A program made the position numbers and the translations under genes. Positions 32,965 to 35,459 of a DNA stretch of 35,459 nt are shown piece after piece. The notes under the pieces are model-generated. The model did not search any database. It was given only the letters and a program-made list of their open reading frames with translations, and was not told the DNA's origin. Every line of letters begins with the position of its first letter. Within the stretch, counting starts at the first letter, position 1. The DNA lies in the NCBI GenBank assembly GCA_013824715.1, contig PNOH01000042.1, positions 1 through 35,459 on the forward strand, written 5' to 3'. This stretch comes from Odoribacter sp. Lineage in GTDB: Bacteria; Bacteroidota; Bacteroidia; Bacteroidales; Prolixibacteraceae.

Positions 32965-33753
32965 ATGAACTACGGCATTTCTGGTTTAAGTATTATTCCT
33001 GTGCGCAGGGATCCATCGGAACAAAGTGAAATGATGACCCAGATTTTATATGGTGAACATTTCATCGTGAATGAAATCATGATGGGGTGGGCCCGTGTTA
33101 AACTTGCTTTTGATGGTTGTGATGGCTGGATTGATGTAAAAATGATTACCCCGCTGCCCGAAAAGTCGTACCTGAAAATTGTTCACTCGCCTTTTGCCGT
33201 TAGCACCGACATTTTTAATATTATTCCGGTAAATGCCGAGCAAACCATGATGATTGTGGCCGGAAGTACCTTGCCTTGCTGGCGGCCTTACTTGAAAGAG
33301 TTCTCCATTCAATATGATGTCTTTAGTTATGCCGGAAATTTTACTTATAAAAAACCGGCAAATGTTCGGAAAACAATTATTGATCAGGCGCTAAAATATT
33401 TTAATGCACCCTATTTGTGGGGCGGCCGTTCTCCAATGGGAATTGATTGTTCCGGTCTGACACAAATTATTTATAAAATGGCCGGAATAGTGATTCCGCG
33501 AGATGCCAGCCAGCAGGTACATTGCGGAACAGCGCTGAGTTTTGTGGAAGAAACCAAACCTGGCGATCTGGCATTTTTTGATGACGATGAAGGCCGTATT
33601 GTACATGTCGGCATTATTTGGGAAAAGAATAAAATCATTCATGCTTCCGGAAAAGTACGAATCGACAATGTTGACCAGTTTGGGATTTACAATATGGAGA
33701 CAAAACAATACACCCATCAGATGCGGGTAATGAAACGGATTATAAAAGACTGA
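32965..33753 (+). CDS. NlpC/P60 gamma-D-glutamyl-diamino-acid dipeptidyl peptidase (YkfC/DPP VI-like)
   Basis: Cysteine peptidase cleaving the gamma-D-Glu to diamino acid bond in muropeptides, 262 residues. Two SH3-like domains fill about 1-125 (VPVRRDPSEQSEMMTQILYG, DGWIDVKM). The NlpC/P60 domain follows with Cys162 (GIDCSGL), His214 (VHVGI) and His226 (IHASG) as catalytic triad. There is no signal peptide or lipobox, so it is predicted to act in the cytoplasm on imported muropeptides, as in peptidoglycan recycling, rather than on the wall. The form matches the YkfC/dipeptidyl-peptidase VI group. The start ATG is 25 bp after a good -7 box. Confidence 0.9.
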   Translation: MNYGISGLSIIPVRRDPSEQSEMMTQILYGEHFIVNEIMMGWARVKLAFDGCDGWIDVKMITPLPEKSYLKIVHSPFAVSTDIFNIIPVNAEQTMMIVAGSTLPCWRPYLKEFSIQYDVFSYAGNFTYKKPANVRKTIIDQALKYFNAPYLWGGRSPMGIDCSGLTQIIYKMAGIVIPRDASQQVHCGTALSFVEETKPGDLAFFDDDEGRIVHVGIIWEKNKIIHASGKVRIDNVDQFGIYNMETKQYTHQMRVMKRIIKD

Positions 33754-33798
33754 AGAAAGTGATCAGTGGTCAGTCGCAGTAAGTAAAGTTCATTGGTT

Positions 33799-33910
33799 GT
33801 CATTTGTTTCACGTCATTTGTGGTCATTTGCTCCGCGTCTGTTTCTTACAATTGAATGACTATTGAATGACAATTATATGACAATTAATGACCTAATGAC
33901 CATAAATGAC
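33799..33910. repeat. Arrays of GTCATTTG and inverted ATGAC repeats
   Basis: GTCATTTG occurs three times (33799, 33813, 33823). Its inverse core ATGAC then occurs six times (starting 33856, 33867, 33878, 33888, 33896, 33906). Spacings are 10-14 bp on the left and 11, 11, 10, 8 and 10 bp on the right, near one helical turn. The two blocks together can form a large imperfect cruciform. No ORF is present. It may be a simple-sequence expansion common in this phylum or a set of phased binding sites. Confidence 0.6.
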
Positions 33911-33925
33911 TCCGTAGCCTGTCCT

Positions 33926-33946
33926 CGCAACCCGCAACCCGCAACG
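33926..33946. repeat. 7-bp tandem repeat (CGCAACC)3
   Basis: CGCAACC-CGCAACC-CGCAACG, three units ending two bases before the NUDIX start codon. The last base differs. It could affect translation initiation of that gene if copy number varies. Confidence 0.7.
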
Positions 33947-33948
33947 CT

Positions 33949-34371
33949 ATGACCTACACCTACCAATATCCCCGTCCTGCTGTTACCGTTGATGCCATTA
34001 TAATCAGTCCAAAAAAATCAGTTCTGCTGATTGAGCGAGACAGGGAGCCTTTCAAGGGCCAATGGGCGCTTCCGGGCGGGTTCATTGATATGAACGAAGA
34101 ATTAGAAACAGCCTGTCACCGCGAACTGGAAGAAGAAGCAGGCATCAGGGTAGGGGAGTTGATGCAATTTAAAGCTTATGGCGCAGTTAACCGCGATCCA
34201 CGCCACCGGACTATCTCGGTAATTTTTTATGCTTTTACTGATGAAGAATTAACCGCCCAGGCTGGAGATGATGCTTCTAAGGCGCAATGGTTTCCAATCG
34301 AACAACTTCCGGAGTTAGCTTTTGATCATCAGCGTATATTGGAGGAATTTAAAGCTGAGGTCTTGAAATAA
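33949..34371 (+). CDS. NUDIX hydrolase
   Basis: Cytoplasmic NUDIX-family pyrophosphohydrolase, 140 residues, cleaving a nucleoside diphosphate linked to another group. The full NUDIX box is present at 44-66: Gly44, Glu50, Arg58-Glu59, Glu62-Glu63 and Gly65, with exact GX5EX7REUXEEXGU spacing. The sequence before it (PRPAVTVDAIIIS) and the length fit the ADP-ribose pyrophosphatase/NrtR-domain type, but there is no helix-turn-helix extension. Substrate is unassigned. It converges on fabD with 56 bp between and a shared terminator. The upstream 195 bp is repeat-rich. Confidence 0.92.
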   Translation: MTYTYQYPRPAVTVDAIIISPKKSVLLIERDREPFKGQWALPGGFIDMNEELETACHRELEEEAGIRVGELMQFKAYGAVNRDPRHRTISVIFYAFTDEELTAQAGDDASKAQWFPIEQLPELAFDHQRILEEFKAEVLK

Positions 34372-34373
34372 AA

Positions 34374-34396
34374 ACTGCCGGTATCTCCCCGGCAGT
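34374..34396. terminator. Bidirectional hairpin terminator between NUDIX gene and fabD
   Basis: A perfect 8-bp stem (ACTGCCGG with CCGGCAGT) around a 7-nt loop. On the minus strand it is followed by a T-run (TTTT), so it works best for fabD. On the plus strand only CTAATATC follows. Confidence 0.68.
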
Positions 34397-34427
34397 CTAA
34401 TATCTAAAATCTATTGTCTTTAATCAA

Positions 34428-35312
34428 CTACTCAAAACTTTGCACTCCTGTAACTTCCGCATTCCTATCCACTTTTTTAATCAATCCCTGAAGTACTTTG
34501 CCAGGTCCAATTTCGGTAAATAAAGTTGCGCCTCCTTCAATCATGTTTTTAGCAGTCTGGGTCCATCTGACCGGAGCAGTTAACTGGGCAATCAGGTTTT
34601 GTTTGATGACTGATGGGTCAGATGTTGGAGCTGCATTTACGTTTTGGTAAATCGGGCAAACCGGAATTAAGAATGGTGTAGCTTCGATGGCAGCAGCCAG
34701 TTCTTCACGGGCTGGTTCCATAAGCGGAGAGTGGAAAGCGCCACCAACAGGTAGTTTCAAGGCACGTTTAGCGCCGCGGGCTATCATTGCCTCGCAGGCT
34801 TTATCAATACCAGCAAACGAGCCGGAAATTACCAGTTGTCCGGGGCAGTTGTAGTTGGCCGGAACCACAATTTCAGTGATCGCAGTGCAAACTTCTTCAA
34901 CAATTTCATCTTCCAGGCCAACAATGGCGGCCATAGTAGAAGGTTCAGCTTCACACGCTTTCTGCATAGCCTGTGCACGCTTTGAAACCAGACGTAATCC
35001 ATCTTCGAAACTCAAAGCGCCATTGGCAACCAGGGCAGAAAATTCGCCCAACGAGTGCCCGGCGACCATTTCAGGCTGAAAGTTTTCCAAAGTTTTGGCC
35101 AGTAAAACCGAATGCAAAAAAATGGCCGGTTGAGTGACTTTGGTTTGTCTTAAATCTTCTTCAGTTCCGTCGAACATGATGTCAGTGATCCTGAAACCCA
35201 ATATGTCGTTGGCTTTCTCGAAAAGTTCTTTGGCCAAAGGCGATTTTTCGTACAAATCCTTGCCCATCCCGGGGTATTGGGCGCCCTGTCCTGGAAATAC
35301 GTATGCTTTCAT
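34428..35312 (-). CDS. fabD: Malonyl-CoA:ACP transacylase
   Basis: Transfers malonyl from CoA to acyl carrier protein for fatty acid synthesis, in the cytoplasm. At 294 residues it is of normal family length. The oxyanion loop is GQGAQYPGMG (8-17). The nucleophile is Ser87 in GHSLGE. The catalytic His194 is in GAFHSPLM, preceded by the conserved AKRALKLPVGGAF. The end FTEIGPGKVLQGLIKKV is typical. A -7 box (35339-35346) lies just upstream, giving a leader of about 20 nt. No other fatty acid genes are within the window, so it appears to be transcribed alone here. Confidence 0.96.
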   Translation of the reverse strand: MKAYVFPGQGAQYPGMGKDLYEKSPLAKELFEKANDILGFRITDIMFDGTEEDLRQTKVTQPAIFLHSVLLAKTLENFQPEMVAGHSLGEFSALVANGALSFEDGLRLVSKRAQAMQKACEAEPSTMAAIVGLEDEIVEEVCTAITEIVVPANYNCPGQLVISGSFAGIDKACEAMIARGAKRALKLPVGGAFHSPLMEPAREELAAAIEATPFLIPVCPIYQNVNAAPTSDPSVIKQNLIAQLTAPVRWTQTAKNMIEGGATLFTEIGPGKVLQGLIKKVDRNAEVTGVQSFE

Positions 35313-35338
35313 TTCTCTGGTTTTAAAATTACAGGCGG

Positions 35339-35346
35339 CAAATATA
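35339..35346 (-). promoter_or_regulatory. Bacteroidota -7 promoter box for fabD (TATATTTG)
   Basis: Read on the minus strand, an exact TAnnTTTG match 26 bp before the fabD start codon. No -33 TTTG is seen at standard spacing. It is the best-placed promoter box in the window. Confidence 0.6.
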
Positions 35347-35416
35347 GTACTTTTTTCGGCTCGGATATTTGATCGTCAATGTCGGGTGTACGACAAAAAT
35401 CCCTTTTTGAAAAATT

Positions 35417-35432
35417 AACCACACGAGTGGTT
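35417..35432. repeat. Hairpin at the right edge, possible partial repeat element
   Basis: AACCAC-ACGA-GTGGTT, a perfect 6-bp stem with a tetraloop. The following AGCCCTGAGTGAAACTC would form a second hairpin if AGGGCT came next, but the window ends. It resembles a hairpin-based intergenic repeat of Bacteroidota; only part is visible. Confidence 0.45.
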
Positions 35433-35459
35433 GAATGTGAATAGCCCTGAGTGAAACTC

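Noticed and set aside
33799-33910. Possible CRISPR array
   Set aside because: Units are only 5-8 bp with 3-6 bp gaps and change orientation; there are no spacers of CRISPR length and no cas genes.
34855-35418. Plus-strand frames opposite fabD (34855-35079 and 35134-35418)
   Set aside because: Antisense shadows of fabD and its promoter; no support as genes.

Overview
The window is chromosomal DNA from a member of the Bacteroidota. The evidence is two SusC/SusD outer-membrane pairs, a FecR-type anti-sigma factor, several start-proximal boxes matching the phylum's TAnnTTTG promoter element, no strong Shine-Dalgarno sites, and a moderately AT-rich base composition. A relative of the Marinilabiliales/Prolixibacteraceae is my guess from the style of the genes; the window has no 16S or other phylogenetic marker to settle it.

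Layout. (1) 57-11300 is a polysaccharide-utilisation locus: FecR anti-sigma factor, SusC with an STN signalling domain, SusD, then after a terminator and a hairpin-rich 0.57 kb gap a clan GH-F (GH43-like) hydrolase and two GH29 alpha-L-fucosidases. The implied substrate is a fucosylated glycan; no sulfatase is present. The partner ECF sigma factor is probably just left of base 1. (2) 11301-11666 carries a 59-codon remnant of an IS110-family transposase and a promoter with an overlapping inverted repeat. (3) 11667-15198 is a tight three-gene unit: exported sugar isomerase/epimerase-like TIM barrel (resembling the periplasmic 3-keto-glucoside lyase group), exported M28 peptidase with PA and PDZ domains, and an unknown five-helix membrane protein, closed by a terminator. 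(4) 15594-19235 holds a soluble four-PAS/GAF histidine kinase and a class IV aminotransferase. (5) On the minus strand, 24692-19220 holds D-3-phosphoglycerate dehydrogenase and then three genes of unknown function: a membrane protein, a secreted protein and a secreted TPR protein. The TPR gene is split by an exact 22-bp tandem duplication. (6) 25041-30206 is a second SusC/SusD pair, without STN domain and without adjacent enzymes. (7) 30378-35312 is mostly housekeeping: a small four-helix membrane protein, a PgpH-type 7TM-HD c-di-AMP phosphodiesterase, a cytoplasmic-type NlpC/P60 dipeptidyl peptidase, a NUDIX hydrolase and FabD.

How the genes work together. In the first locus SusC/SusD would bind and import oligosaccharides, with the STN domain, FecR and a sigma factor reporting substrate, while the exported fucosidases and GH43-like enzyme trim side chains. 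The second SusC/SusD pair must be controlled differently. The items most worth a second look are the duplication-split TPR gene in an undescribed envelope cassette, several hairpin-based intergenic repeats (9401-9520, 6461-6583, 33799-33946), the IS110 relic, and the isolated secreted keto-lyase-like TIM barrel. I see no CRISPR array, tRNA, rRNA or intact mobile element.
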